Below, piece by piece: positions 40,137-49,307 of a stretch of 64,000 nt of DNA. Positions within the stretch are counted from its first letter, which is position 1. Each line of letters starts with the position of its first letter. The stretch spans positions 372,001 through 436,000 of the forward strand of contig NZ_CP083370.1 in NCBI RefSeq assembly GCF_017488845.2, written 5' to 3'. This DNA comes from Ensifer canadensis (lineage in GTDB: Bacteria > Pseudomonadota > Alphaproteobacteria > Rhizobiales > Rhizobiaceae). The position numbers and the translations under genes were made by a program. Below the pieces are notes generated by a model. The model was not told the origin of the DNA. It searched no databases and saw nothing but the letters and a program-made list of their open reading frames with translations.

Positions 40137-41687
40137 GTGAAAGACCCCGATCACGGCGAAAAGCCGTCCGAATCCGGGGCGTCGGCAGCAGGCCGTAGCG
40201 ATGGACCCAAGATGGGTCCGCGCAACGGCAAGGGCAAGCGGAAACGGCGCAAGTCGTCTGCTTTGCCGTCTGCAATTGCCAGCCAACCCGGCGGTGCCGG
40301 CATGGCAGGGCGTCCCGCAGGACCAGACGATGCGGAACCGGCGCGCAAGCGCAAACGGCGTCGTCGTTCGAAATCCGCAAAACAGCAGGCTCAGGCCGCG
40401 CCCGCTTCCGCGGGCGGTCGCGACGTGCAGCTTGTCGACCCGGCAATGGGCGACAGGAAGGGGCACAAGCGCAACAAGAAGGCGCGGCATCGCCGTGGCA
40501 TTCAGGGACGGCCGCTCACCTCGGGCGAGCGTCAGCAGCAAGCACAATCGCGCCCCAGCGAGGGCGCAACCACGTCTAGGCCCGGAGCGCCTCAGTCCGG
40601 CGGGCAGGCTGCCCCGCGGGGCGACCAGCCGCGCGCGCCGTTCGTTGCCGCCAGCGAGCCGCCGGCGCCGCTTTATGCGGCGCTGGATCTCGGTACCAAC
40701 AATTGCCGTCTGCTGATTGCGCAGCCGACCCGCCCCGGCCAGTTCCGGGTGGTGGATGCCTTCTCGCGCATCGTCAGGCTGGGTGAAGGGCTGGGTGCCA
40801 GCGGCCGGTTGTCCGAGGACGCGATGGACCGCGCCGTCGAGGCGCTGAAAGTCTGCGCTACCAAACTGGGTGCGCGGATGATTCGCCGCCGCCGGCTGAT
40901 CGCCACCGAAGCTGCGCGCGCCGCCGAAAACGGCGAAAGCTTCCTCGAGCGCGTGGCCAAGGAAACCGGGCTCGAGCTTGAGATCATCAACCGCGAGACC
41001 GAGGCGCGGCTTGCCGTGTCGGGCTGCTCGTCGCTGGTCGATCGCGAGACAAGGTCGGTCGTTCTCTTCGATATCGGCGGAGGCTCCTCGGAGATCGCCG
41101 TCATCCGCATCGGCGATAGCAGGTCTAATCGGCTCGCCAATCACATCACCCACTGGACCTCGCTGCCGGTCGGCGTCGTGACCCTTTCCGAACGCCATGG
41201 CGGCCAACATGTCACCCCGGCAAACTTCGAAGCCATGGTCCAGGAAGTCGAGGGCATGCTGTCGCGTTTCGACAGCCCGCCGGTCGAAGCGCTGGCAACG
41301 GGCATTGCCGGCAGCGGCTTCCACCTGATCGGCACGTCGGGCACGGTGACCACGCTTGCCGGCGTTCATCTGGATCTTCCGCGCTACGACCGCCGCCGCG
41401 TCGATGGTCTCTGGCTTTCCGATGACGAGGTGTCCGCCATGCAAGCGCGGCTGCTTTCGTGGGATTTTGATGCGCGGGCGGCAAACCCTTGCATCGGCCC
41501 CGATCGCGCCGATCTGGTGCTGGCAGGCTGCGCAATCCTCGAAGCGATCCGTCGCCGCTGGCCATCGACGCGCATGCGTGTTGCCGATCGCGGGCTGCGC
41601 GAAGGCTTGCTGACCGACATGATGGCGGATGATGGCGCCTGGCGGCGCTCGCGACCGCGCCGGCATCAGCGCAGCTCAACCACATAA
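40137..41687 (+). CDS. Ppx/GppA phosphatase with polybasic N-terminal extension
   Basis: This protein of about 516 residues starts with roughly 165 residues of Lys/Arg/Gln/Ala-rich low-complexity sequence (for example RKRKRRRRSKSAKQQAQ) and then the exopolyphosphatase/guanosine-pentaphosphate phosphohydrolase fold: AALDLGTNNCRLLIAQ (phosphate 1), ATEAARAAENG, FDIGGGSSEIAVI (phosphate 2) and GTSGTVTTLAGVH. Expected activity is hydrolysis of polyphosphate or pppGpp. The start is uncertain: GTG 40137, TTG 40128 and ATG 40212 are possible, none with a strong RBS. It is followed by rlmE, and its stop lies in a RIME half. Confidence 0.78.
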   Translation: MKDPDHGEKPSESGASAAGRSDGPKMGPRNGKGKRKRRKSSALPSAIASQPGGAGMAGRPAGPDDAEPARKRKRRRRSKSAKQQAQAAPASAGGRDVQLVDPAMGDRKGHKRNKKARHRRGIQGRPLTSGERQQQAQSRPSEGATTSRPGAPQSGGQAAPRGDQPRAPFVAASEPPAPLYAALDLGTNNCRLLIAQPTRPGQFRVVDAFSRIVRLGEGLGASGRLSEDAMDRAVEALKVCATKLGARMIRRRRLIATEAARAAENGESFLERVAKETGLELEIINRETEARLAVSGCSSLVDRETRSVVLFDIGGGSSEIAVIRIGDSRSNRLANHITHWTSLPVGVVTLSERHGGQHVTPANFEAMVQEVEGMLSRFDSPPVEALATGIAGSGFHLIGTSGTVTTLAGVHLDLPRYDRRRVDGLWLSDDEVSAMQARLLSWDFDARAANPCIGPDRADLVLAGCAILEAIRRRWPSTRMRVADRGLREGLLTDMMADDGAWRRSRPRRHQRSSTT

Positions 41688-41721
41688 TTCCTTCAATCGG
41701 ACAACGATTTAGGCAATTGTG
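41682..41721. repeat. RIME1-like half element overlapping the ppx stop codon
   Basis: ACATAATTCCTTCAATCGG...CGATTTAGGCAATTGTGC is a diverged CATAATTCCTTAAATCGG palindrome. The TAA at 41685-41687 that ends the Ppx frame is inside it. Confidence 0.5.
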
Positions 41722-41799
41722 CGATAACTTCTGCAGATACGGCAGGCCCGGTGCGTCCGAAGGGATGTGCGGCAGTCGCCGCCACGAAGGAAACAAGAC

Positions 41800-42537
41800 A
41801 TGACGAAACCTCCTGTTGGCGGCAACCGCAGCGGTCGAAAGCTTGGTCAGAAGGTCAAGAAGGGCAAGCTCAAGGCTTCGTCCCGCCGCTGGATCGAGCG
41901 CCATATCAACGATCCCTATGTCCAGCGCGCCCAGCTCGAAGGCTACCGGGCGCGCGCGGCCTTCAAGCTCTTGGAGATCGACGAGAAGCACAAGATCCTC
42001 AATGGCACCCGTCGCATCATCGACCTGGGTGCCGCTCCCGGCAGCTGGTCGCAGATCGCCGCCAAGGTGACCAATTCGACGGATGGCGATCCGCGTGTGG
42101 CAGCGATCGACTTCCTGGAGATGGATCCGCTGCCGGGCGTTCGCATCCTGCAGATGGACTTCCTCGACCCGCAGGCGCCTGAGAAGCTGATGGAAGCGAT
42201 CGGCGGCACGCCGGATCTGGTCATCTCCGACATGGCGGCGCCGACGACGGGACACCGCCAGACGGACCATTTCCGTACCATGCATCTCTGCGAAGTCGCA
42301 GCCCATTTCGCCGTCGACGTTCTCGCAGAAGGTGGGCATTTCCTGGCAAAAACCTTCCAGGGCGGCACCGAGCGCGATCTGCTCAACATGCTCAAACAGA
42401 ATTTCCGCCAGGTCATCCACATCAAGCCGGCGTCTTCGCGTGCCGAATCGGTGGAAATGTTCCTGCTCGCCAAGGGCTTCAAGGGACGCCGCGTCACCGA
42501 CACGGACGAACCGATGGAAGACGAGGCTGCGGACTAA
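41800..42537 (+). CDS. rlmE: 23S rRNA (uridine-2'-O-)-methyltransferase RlmE
   Basis: This 245-residue FtsJ-type enzyme 2'-O-methylates U2552 (E. coli numbering) of 23S rRNA. The K-D-K-E catalytic set is visible: K in [12 protein letters not shown] in [12 protein letters not shown] in FLAKTFQGG and E in SRAESVEMF. The SAM motif is [10 protein letters not shown]. It has a basic N-terminal extension with the start [18 protein letters not shown] at ATG 41800, preceded by GAAGGAA. It lies behind ppx on the same strand. Confidence 0.92.
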   Translation: MTKPPVGGNRSGRKLGQKVKKGKLKASSRRWIERHINDPYVQRAQLEGYRARAAFKLLEIDEKHKILNGTRRIIDLGAAPGSWSQIAAKVTNSTDGDPRVAAIDFLEMDPLPGVRILQMDFLDPQAPEKLMEAIGGTPDLVISDMAAPTTGHRQTDHFRTMHLCEVAAHFAVDVLAEGGHFLAKTFQGGTERDLLNMLKQNFRQVIHIKPASSRAESVEMFLLAKGFKGRRVTDTDEPMEDEAAD

Positions 42538-42540
42538 ATC

Positions 42541-42924
42541 ATGCTGCTTTATGTGACGGTCGGCACCAACGATCTCGACGGCGCGGGCGTGTTTTACGAC
42601 CCGGTTCTGGCGACGCTCGGATACCGCCGTCAGCGCCAGGACGAGACCGAAATCGGCTACAGCGCCGATGGCGATATCAGGTGCCGCTTCTGGGTGGTGA
42701 CACCGTTCAATGGCAAGCCTGCGACCTTTGGCAATGGAGCGACCATCGCGCTTGAAGCCGAAACGCGCGCGGCGGTCGATGCCTTCCATGCGGCAGCACT
42801 TGCCAACGGCGGCACGGACGAGGGCGCCCCCGGCCTCAGGCCGTTCCACGCGCATTTCTACGCGGCCTTCGTGCGCGACCGGGATGGCAACAAGCTGTCT
42901 GCCGTCTGCGAACGGCCGGAATAA
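42541..42924 (+). CDS. VOC (glyoxalase/bleomycin-resistance-type) protein
   Basis: This 127-residue protein has the vicinal-oxygen-chelate fold pattern: LYVTVGTNDLDGAGVFYDPV, then ARRAFHAAALANGGTDEGAPG-like central helix, and FYAAFVRDRDGNKLSAVCE. Substrate unknown. It starts 3 nt after rlmE and ends 4 nt before the convergent MFS gene. Confidence 0.82.
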   Translation: MLLYVTVGTNDLDGAGVFYDPVLATLGYRRQRQDETEIGYSADGDIRCRFWVVTPFNGKPATFGNGATIALEAETRAAVDAFHAAALANGGTDEGAPGLRPFHAHFYAAFVRDRDGNKLSAVCERPE

Positions 42925-42928
42925 TCTT

Positions 42929-44338
42929 TCACTTTCCTGCCGTCGTTTCGATTTCCCGCACGGGCAGCCTGTGGCCGGAAACGGATGCGCCGGCATTCTT
43001 CGCCATTGTCAGGAACGGGATTGCCGCCAGAAGGTTGGCGATGGCGATGATCATGAAGGCAGTATGGAAGTTGTCGAGTTGCAGCGGCCCGCCGCTGAGC
43101 GAGGTCTCGATTTCGAGGATCGCGCCGGCAACGGCCACGCCGAGCGCCAGGCTGATCTGCTGCAGAACCGCGCTCATCGATGTCGCCTTGCTGGCATCCG
43201 CATCGTCGATATCGGCAAACGACAGTGCGTTGACGCTGGTGAAGAAGAACGAGCGGGCAAAACCGGCGATCAAGAGAATGGTGACCATCACCAGATAGGG
43301 CGTTGCCGGCGTGAAGAAGCCGTTGGCGAAGGTGGTGACCGCTGCAATGATGGCGGCGATGATCAGCGTCGTGCGGAAGCCGGCGAAGGCGAGCACGCGG
43401 CGCGCATAGAATTTGGTGGTGATCGCGCCGACCGCGCCGATGAAGGTGATCATCCCGGACTGGAACGGGTTGAGGCCGAAACCGACCTGCAGCATCAGCG
43501 GCATCAGGAAGGGCACCGCGCCGACGGAAATGCGGAATACCGTGCCGCCGATCTGGGCGGCGCGAAACGCGCTGTCCTGAAACAGTTTGAGGTCGAGGAT
43601 CGGGTGCGGATGGCTTCGGGCATGGACGATGTAAAGCAGGGTGGCGATCACACCCGTGATGACCGAGCCGATACCGATGATCGGCGGCAGCGCCGGCAGG
43701 CTGATGACCGACAGGCCGAAGACGACGCCGGATGCGGCGATGCCGCCGAGCAGGAAGCCGACAATGTCGACCGGCGGCGGATTGCGGGGTTCCATGTGGG
43801 GCAGGTAGATGCCGGAGAGGATATAGCCGGCGATGCCGACAGGCACGTTGATCAGGAAGATCCAGTGCCAGGAGAAATAGGTGGTGATGAAGCCGCCGAG
43901 CGGCGGCCCGGCAAGCGGCCCCACCAGCGCCGGGATCGTGAGCAGCGCCATGGCCGAGACGAGCTCGCTGCGCGGTGCGCTGCGCACCAAGACGAGGCGG
44001 GCGACGGGCGTCATCATCGCACCGCCCATGCCCTGCAGGAACCGTGACAGCACGAAGGCGAGCAGGCTGTCGGAGATGGCGCAAAGGATTGAACCAGCGA
44101 TGAAGACGAGGATCGCCGCGCGAAAGATCTTCTTGGCGCCGAAACGGTCGGCCATCCAGCCGCTCAAGGGGATGAAGATCGCCAGCGACACCATATAGGC
44201 GGTCAGCGCCAGCTTGAGCGTGATCGGCCCGACGCCGATGTCGCGGGCGATAGCCGGCAGCGATGTCGAAATGACGGTGGAATCCATCTGCTCCATGAAG
44301 AGCGCGACGGCTAGGATCATCGGGACGATACGGTTCAT
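42929..44338 (-). CDS. MFS multidrug efflux transporter (DHA2/EmrB type)
   Basis: This 469-residue protein has about fourteen hydrophobic segments. Motif D1-like ISTSLPAIARDIGV, motif A GWMADRFGAKK at the 2-3 loop and motif C-like GPLAGPPLGGFI in helix 5 identify the drug:H+ antiporter-2 branch. It is probably an inner-membrane exporter of lipophilic drugs. It is divergent from a secreted beta-lactamase-fold gene, and no adjacent membrane-fusion gene is seen. Confidence 0.87.
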   Translation of the reverse strand: MNRIVPMILAVALFMEQMDSTVISTSLPAIARDIGVGPITLKLALTAYMVSLAIFIPLSGWMADRFGAKKIFRAAILVFIAGSILCAISDSLLAFVLSRFLQGMGGAMMTPVARLVLVRSAPRSELVSAMALLTIPALVGPLAGPPLGGFITTYFSWHWIFLINVPVGIAGYILSGIYLPHMEPRNPPPVDIVGFLLGGIAASGVVFGLSVISLPALPPIIGIGSVITGVIATLLYIVHARSHPHPILDLKLFQDSAFRAAQIGGTVFRISVGAVPFLMPLMLQVGFGLNPFQSGMITFIGAVGAITTKFYARRVLAFAGFRTTLIIAAIIAAVTTFANGFFTPATPYLVMVTILLIAGFARSFFFTSVNALSFADIDDADASKATSMSAVLQQISLALGVAVAGAILEIETSLSGGPLQLDNFHTAFMIIAIANLLAAIPFLTMAKNAGASVSGHRLPVREIETTAGK

Positions 44339-44515
44339 GCGAATTTGCCTTGGGCGTGGTCAGCGTCAGCTCGGCTCCAAGCTAGCGCTTGCGATGGCTT
44401 TGTCGGGACCAAACCGACGATTGTGGATCAAAAGCCTGTGATCCCGCCTGTCCGTTGCTGTCAAGACGCTAGTTCTGGCCGGGTGATGGAACCGAAGCTG
44501 CGATTTCGGGAGAAA

Positions 44516-45511
44516 ATGATGACGAGCGACATGTCGATGAACCGCCGCACCTTGATGACGGCGGGGACAACGGGTGTATTGGCGGCACCCTCAATCATGG
44601 TGGGATCTGCCGCAGCGCAGGAAAAAGCGGACAACCGGAACATGCAATCAGCACAAACGCCCATCCGGGCTCTCAAACTCGGCGCGCTCAAGGTTGTTGT
44701 CATCAGCGACGGCACGCGCGTCTCTGCCAGGCCGCATGAGACCTACGGCACGAACCAGTCGGAACAGGCCGTATCCGAATTGCTGGCCAAGAATTTTCTT
44801 CCAACCGACGCGCTGCTCAACAGCTATTCGCCTGTTCTCGTCGATACCGGGAGCGAGGTGATCCTGTTCGACACCGGCCTGGGCGAAGCCGGACGGGAAG
44901 CGGGTTCCGGCCGCCTCATCGACGGCATCCGCGCGGCTGGCTACGCGCCCGAGCGCGTCTCCGTGGTGGTGCTGACGCATATGCACGGCGACCATATCGG
45001 CGGCCTGATGGAGGGCGGCAAGCCGGCCTTTGCCAATGCCCGTTATATCATCGGCGAGGCCGAATATGCCTTCTGGAAGGACCCGGCCCGGGTCGGCACG
45101 CCGGCCGAGGGTGGCCATAAGGGTGTGCTGGAAAAGGTCGTGCCGCTCGCCGAGAAGGCGACGTTCATCGGCGACGGCGCCGACGTGGCGCCGGGCATTT
45201 CGGCGATGGCTGCCTTCGGCCATTCCCCCGGACACATGGTGTTCCGTCTCGAATCGGACGGCAAGGCGATGATGCTGACGGCCGATACCGCCAATCATTA
45301 TGTCCTGTCGCTGCAGCGGCCGGACTGGGAGGTGCGCTTCGACATGGACAAGGCAGCGGCTGCCGTCTCGCGCCGCAAGGTCTTCGACATGATTGCGAAC
45401 GAAAGACTGCCCTTCATCGGCTACCACATGCCATTCCCGGCCGTCGGTTTCGTGGAAGTGCACGACCAGGGCTATCGCTTCGTGCCGGCGAGCTACCAGC
45501 TCGATATCTGA
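44516..45511 (+). CDS. Exported metallo-beta-lactamase-fold hydrolase
   Basis: This 331-residue protein has a twin-arginine-like signal peptide (MNRRTLMTAGTTGVLAAPS, cleavage near VGSAAAQ) and the MBL-fold domain with the zinc motif LTHMHGDHIGGL, GHSPGHMVF and the later D/H of LTADTANHYV. Related proteins hydrolyse lactones (quorum signals) or organophosphates, but no specific substrate can be assigned. ATG 44516 follows CGGGAGAA. A terminator follows at 45558. Confidence 0.82.
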   Translation: MMTSDMSMNRRTLMTAGTTGVLAAPSIMVGSAAAQEKADNRNMQSAQTPIRALKLGALKVVVISDGTRVSARPHETYGTNQSEQAVSELLAKNFLPTDALLNSYSPVLVDTGSEVILFDTGLGEAGREAGSGRLIDGIRAAGYAPERVSVVVLTHMHGDHIGGLMEGGKPAFANARYIIGEAEYAFWKDPARVGTPAEGGHKGVLEKVVPLAEKATFIGDGADVAPGISAMAAFGHSPGHMVFRLESDGKAMMLTADTANHYVLSLQRPDWEVRFDMDKAAAAVSRRKVFDMIANERLPFIGYHMPFPAVGFVEVHDQGYRFVPASYQLDI

Positions 45512-45557
45512 GCTTTGCGGACGGGCAAAAATGTTGCCATGCAACAACAATGGGTCG

Positions 45558-45580
45558 AGCCCGGGACATTTCCCGGGCTT
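45558..45580 (+). terminator. Intrinsic terminator after the MBL-fold gene
   Basis: AGCCCGGGA / TCCCGGGCT is a perfect stem with loop CATT(T), followed by TTGC. Confidence 0.75.
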
Positions 45581-45708
45581 TGCTATTTTCATCCTGACAT
45601 ATCCGTGTTACGAGCCCTCGCCAACTTCCAAGAAAAGCTTTGAAGTCACCCGGTGGGCAAATCGCAGCCCGTTTCCCGGGGATTTTCGTTTATTGAAGGG
45701 AATTGGCC

Positions 45709-47211
45709 ATGGCGCGTATCATCGAAACGGCAACCGGTCTGGAGGCTCTGACCTTCGACGACGTTCTGCTCCAGCCCGGGCATTCCGAAGTCATGCCGGG
45801 ACAGACGAACATCTCTACCCGCATCGCGCAGGATATCGACCTCAACCTCCCGATCCTTTCCTCGGCCATGGATACCGTGACCGAAGGACGCCTGGCGATC
45901 GCCATGGCACAGGCCGGCGGCATCGGCGTCATCCACCGCAACCTGACGCCGGTCGAGCAGGCCGAAGAGGTCCGCCAGGTCAAGAAGTTCGAAAGCGGCA
46001 TGGTCGTCAATCCGGTGACGATCGGTCCCGATGGCACCCTGGCGGACGCCCTCGGCCTGATGAAGATCCATGGCATTTCCGGTATCCCGGTCGTTGAAAA
46101 CGGCGGCAACGGTGGCCAGAAGCAGGGCCGTCTCGTCGGTATCCTCACCAATCGCGACGTGCGTTTCGCCTCCGATCCGAACCAGAAGATCTACGAGTTG
46201 ATGACGCGTGAAAACCTCATCACCGTCAAGGAAAGCGTCGACCAGCAGGAGGCCAAGCGCCTGCTGCACATGCACCGCATCGAAAAGCTTCTGGTCGTCG
46301 ACGGCGACGGCCGTTGCGTCGGCCTCATCACCGTCAAGGACATCGAGAAGTCGCAGTTGAACCCCAACGCCTCCAAGGATGCGCAGGGCCGTCTTCGCGC
46401 CGCCGCCGCCATCTCCGTCGGCGATGATGGCTTCGAGCGCGCCGAACGTCTGATCGACGCCGGCGTCGACCTTATTGTTGTCGATACCGCGCACGGCCAT
46501 TCGCAGCGCGTTCTCGATGCGGTCACCCGCGTCAAGACGCTGTCGAACTCGGTTCGCATCATGGCCGGCAACGTCGCCACCGCTGATGGCACCAAGGCGT
46601 TGATCGACGCCGGTGCCGATGCGGTCAAGGTGGGTATCGGTCCGGGCTCGATCTGCACCACGCGTATCGTGGCCGGCGTCGGCGTTCCGCAGCTGGCCGC
46701 GATCATGGCTGCTGTCGAAGCCGCTCAGGCCGCGGACATTCCCGTCATCGCCGACGGCGGTATCAAGTTCTCGGGCGACCTGGCCAAGGCGATCGCCGCC
46801 GGCGCTTCCGCCGTCATGGTCGGTTCGCTGCTTGCCGGTACCGACGAAAGCCCAGGTGAAGTGTTCCTCTACCAGGGCCGCTCGTTCAAGGCCTATCGTG
46901 GCATGGGTTCCGTTGGCGCGATGGCGCGGGGCTCGGCCGACCGCTATTTCCAGGCCGAAGTGCGCGACACGCTGAAGCTCGTACCGGAAGGCATCGAAGG
47001 CCAGGTTCCCTACAAGGGCCCTGTGTCCGGCGTTCTGCATCAGCTCGCCGGCGGCCTCAAGGCGTCGATGGGTTATGTCGGCGGCGCGACGATCAAGGAC
47101 TATCAGGAGCGCGCCACCTTCGTGCGCATCTCCGGCGCCGGCCTTCGGGAAAGCCATGCGCATGATGTCACCATCACCCGCGAAAGCCCGAACTATCCGG
47201 GCTCGCACTAA
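45709..47211 (+). CDS. guaB: Inosine-5'-monophosphate dehydrogenase
   Basis: This 500-residue enzyme oxidises IMP to XMP with NAD+, the committed step of guanine nucleotide synthesis. It has the TIM barrel (start [14 protein letters not shown]), two CBS domains inserted at about 97-210 and the catalytic loop [16 protein letters not shown] with the nucleophilic Cys. The flap RGMGSVGAM is intact. ATG 45709 has GAAGGG 8 nt upstream. A double terminator follows. Confidence 0.96.
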   Translation: MARIIETATGLEALTFDDVLLQPGHSEVMPGQTNISTRIAQDIDLNLPILSSAMDTVTEGRLAIAMAQAGGIGVIHRNLTPVEQAEEVRQVKKFESGMVVNPVTIGPDGTLADALGLMKIHGISGIPVVENGGNGGQKQGRLVGILTNRDVRFASDPNQKIYELMTRENLITVKESVDQQEAKRLLHMHRIEKLLVVDGDGRCVGLITVKDIEKSQLNPNASKDAQGRLRAAAAISVGDDGFERAERLIDAGVDLIVVDTAHGHSQRVLDAVTRVKTLSNSVRIMAGNVATADGTKALIDAGADAVKVGIGPGSICTTRIVAGVGVPQLAAIMAAVEAAQAADIPVIADGGIKFSGDLAKAIAAGASAVMVGSLLAGTDESPGEVFLYQGRSFKAYRGMGSVGAMARGSADRYFQAEVRDTLKLVPEGIEGQVPYKGPVSGVLHQLAGGLKASMGYVGGATIKDYQERATFVRISGAGLRESHAHDVTITRESPNYPGSH

Positions 47212-47220
47212 GAGTCCTCC

Positions 47221-47284
47221 CGGGGGCGCCGGCCGGCGCCCCCGTTTTTCCTGATGGGGGGTGCCATCCGGCGCCCCCGTTTTC
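47221..47284 (+). terminator. Two tandem terminators after guaB
   Basis: GGGGGCGCC/GGCGCCCCC with TTTTT (47222-47249) is followed by GGGGGTGCC/GGCGCCCCC with TTTT (47256-47284). The second hairpin is a near copy of the first, which suggests a tandem duplication. Confidence 0.88.
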
Positions 47285-47315
47285 CTGTTTGGTTGTGTCG
47301 AGTGGAGTAAGAGCG

Positions 47316-47732
47316 GTGACGGGCTTCGAGATCTTCCGGCCGATGGTGGCGCATGTGCTGCTCGTTTTCGTCCTCTATGCCCTGCTGTCGATCCGCCGCG
47401 TCGGTCTCGTGCGGGCCGGCAAGGTTTCGGTTTCGCAGTTTCGCGAGAACCGCGACGAGCCGGGCGAGAGCCTGGTCGTCCGCAACAGCATCGCCAACCA
47501 GTTCGAACTGCCGGTGCTTTTCCACGTCTGCTGCGTGCTTCTCTACATCACCGAGGCTGACAATATCGTCTCGCTGGCGCTCGCCTGGGTGTTCATTGCT
47601 TCGCGCTATCTGCATGCCTTCGTCCATGTCACCAGCAACCGCATCCGCTACCGCCGACCGCTGTTCATGGTCGGCGTGGCTGCACTCGGTGGGATGTGGA
47701 TCTGGCTTTCCGTCTGGATGGCGATGAACTGA
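47316..47732 (+). CDS. MAPEG-family membrane protein
   Basis: This 138-residue protein has four helices and an MAPEG-like pattern: FRPMVAHVLLVFVLYALLS, then VRNSIANQFELPVLFHVCCV, and YLHAFVHVTSNRIRYRRPLF. The start is GTG 47316 (MTGFEIFRP) with GGAG 8 nt upstream. Membrane-associated eicosanoid/glutathione-type enzymes belong here, but bacterial members have unknown substrates. Confidence 0.82.
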   Translation: MTGFEIFRPMVAHVLLVFVLYALLSIRRVGLVRAGKVSVSQFRENRDEPGESLVVRNSIANQFELPVLFHVCCVLLYITEADNIVSLALAWVFIASRYLHAFVHVTSNRIRYRRPLFMVGVAALGGMWIWLSVWMAMN

Positions 47733-47739
47733 TGGCTGC

Positions 47740-47834
47740 GTGTTTCCTTAAATCGCAGCCGGTTTCAGGACAAAACAGGCAGCAATTCAAAACGCTACAG
47801 CGACCTCTGCGCGTCTGGTAAGACGCGCGGCGCT
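47740..47834 (+). repeat. RIME1-like element
   Basis: TGTTTCCTTAAATC...ACAAAACAGGCAGCAATTCAAAACGC and ACAGCGACCTCTGCGCGTC...GACGCGCGGCGCT: both palindromes are present, the left arm slightly shortened. Confidence 0.85.
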
Positions 47835-48036
47835 TTGGGTCGGGTGCCGCTCCGGCACGACTGACGCAAATCTGCGACACTTTCCGACATGAACTTCGCG
47901 CCTTGATGCGTATCAAGTACCCGTCACGACTTTGCGGATAGTCTGGCTGTCGTTAGCGTAGCTTTGTCGCTGGCGCCTCGCGTGCCCGGCAAAGGCCTTT
48001 GCGCCGACGTCGAACAAGACAGCATCGGAGATCGAT

Positions 48037-49065
48037 ATGACCGCAACGATGAAAGCCGCCGTGGTGCGCGAATTCCGCAAGCCGCTCGTGATCGAGGAAA
48101 TGCCGATACCAGTGCCCGGTCCCGGCCAGGTGCTGATCAAGTTTCAGGCGACCGGCGTCTGCCATACCGACCTGCATGCGGTGAACGGTGACTGGCCGGT
48201 AAAACCCAATCCACCATTCATCCCCGGCCACGAGGGCGTCGGTTATGTCGCCAAGCTCGGCTCCGGCGTCAAGCGGCTGAAGGAAGGCGACCGCGTCGGC
48301 GTGCCGTGGCTGCACACCGCCTGCGGTGGTTGCACGCCATGCCGGACCGGATGGGAGACGCTCTGCGGCAGCCAGCAGAACACCGGCTATTCGGTCAACG
48401 GCACGTTCGCGGAGTATGGCCTGGCCGATCCGGACTTTGTCGGCCGGCTGCCTGATAAGCTCGAGTTCGGCCCGGCGGCGCCCGTCCTTTGCGCCGGCGT
48501 CACGGTTTACAAGGGTCTCAAGGAAACGGAAGTGCGCCCCGGCGAATGGGCGCTGATCTCCGGCATCGGCGGTCTCGGTCACATGGCGGTTCAATACGCC
48601 AAGGCCATGGGCATGCATGTCGCAGCCGTCGATATCTTCCCCGACAAGCTGGCGCTGGCGGGAAAGCTGGGCGCCGATCTCGTCGTCGATGCGCGCGACA
48701 AGGATGCGGTCGAGCAGGTGCAGAAGGCGACCGGCGGCGTGCACGGCGCGCTGGTGACGGCCGTGGCACCCAAGGCGATGGAGCAGGCCTTCAACATGCT
48801 GCGCTCCAAGGGAACGATGGCGTTGGTCGGTCTGCCGCCTGGCCAGATGTGCGTGCCGATCTTCGATACGGTCCTGAAGCGCATCACCATCCGCGGCTCT
48901 ATCGTCGGCACCCGCCAGGACCTCGAGGAGTCACTGGAGTTTGCGGGCGAGGGCAAGGTCGCCTCCCACTTCACCTGGGACAAGATCGAGAACATCAACG
49001 CCATCTTCCAGCGCATGGAAGAGGGCAAGATCGATGGCCGCATTGTGCTTGATCTCGCCGGCTGA
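48037..49065 (+). CDS. adhP: Zinc-dependent alcohol dehydrogenase
   Basis: This 342-residue medium-chain dehydrogenase has the catalytic-zinc ligand motif GVCHTDLHAV, then GHEGVGYV, the structural zinc tetrad in CGGCTPCRTGWETLC and the NAD-binding GIGGLGHMAVQYAK. It matches bacterial AdhP/AdhA proteins acting on ethanol and other primary alcohols. ATG 48037 has CGGAGAT upstream. It is monocistronic between repeats. Confidence 0.92.
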   Translation: MTATMKAAVVREFRKPLVIEEMPIPVPGPGQVLIKFQATGVCHTDLHAVNGDWPVKPNPPFIPGHEGVGYVAKLGSGVKRLKEGDRVGVPWLHTACGGCTPCRTGWETLCGSQQNTGYSVNGTFAEYGLADPDFVGRLPDKLEFGPAAPVLCAGVTVYKGLKETEVRPGEWALISGIGGLGHMAVQYAKAMGMHVAAVDIFPDKLALAGKLGADLVVDARDKDAVEQVQKATGGVHGALVTAVAPKAMEQAFNMLRSKGTMALVGLPPGQMCVPIFDTVLKRITIRGSIVGTRQDLEESLEFAGEGKVASHFTWDKIENINAIFQRMEEGKIDGRIVLDLAG

Positions 49066-49177
49066 TCCGCCTGCTGCGAAGTGTGCCTTTCCGCCAAGCG
49101 GTAACGCAAGTTTGTATGTTCGATGCCGCCCGCTGACCTATTCTGTCGCGGGCGGTAATCTTTCGCGCTGCCGCCAC

Positions 49178-49280
49178 TGCATAATTCCTTAAATCGGAAC
49201 CGATTTGTGGGAGAAATCATGCAGCGAGTTTAAAGCCTTACAGCGCCCTTGGCGCACCATATCTAACGCGCGGCGCTGTT
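49178..49280 (+). repeat. RIME1-like element
   Basis: TGCATAATTCCTTAAATCGG...CCGATTTGTGGGAGAAATCATGCAGCGAG, then TTTAAAGCCTTACAGCGCCC...GCGCGGCGCTGT. This is the CATAATT subtype, with the second palindrome degraded. Confidence 0.8.
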
Positions 49281-49307
49281 GAGGAGAAGAAACCGAAGGA
49301 GGCCGTC

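Noticed and set aside
45646..47208. Long minus-strand frame opposite guaB
   Set aside because: Shadow of a textbook IMP dehydrogenase; no RBS or domain.
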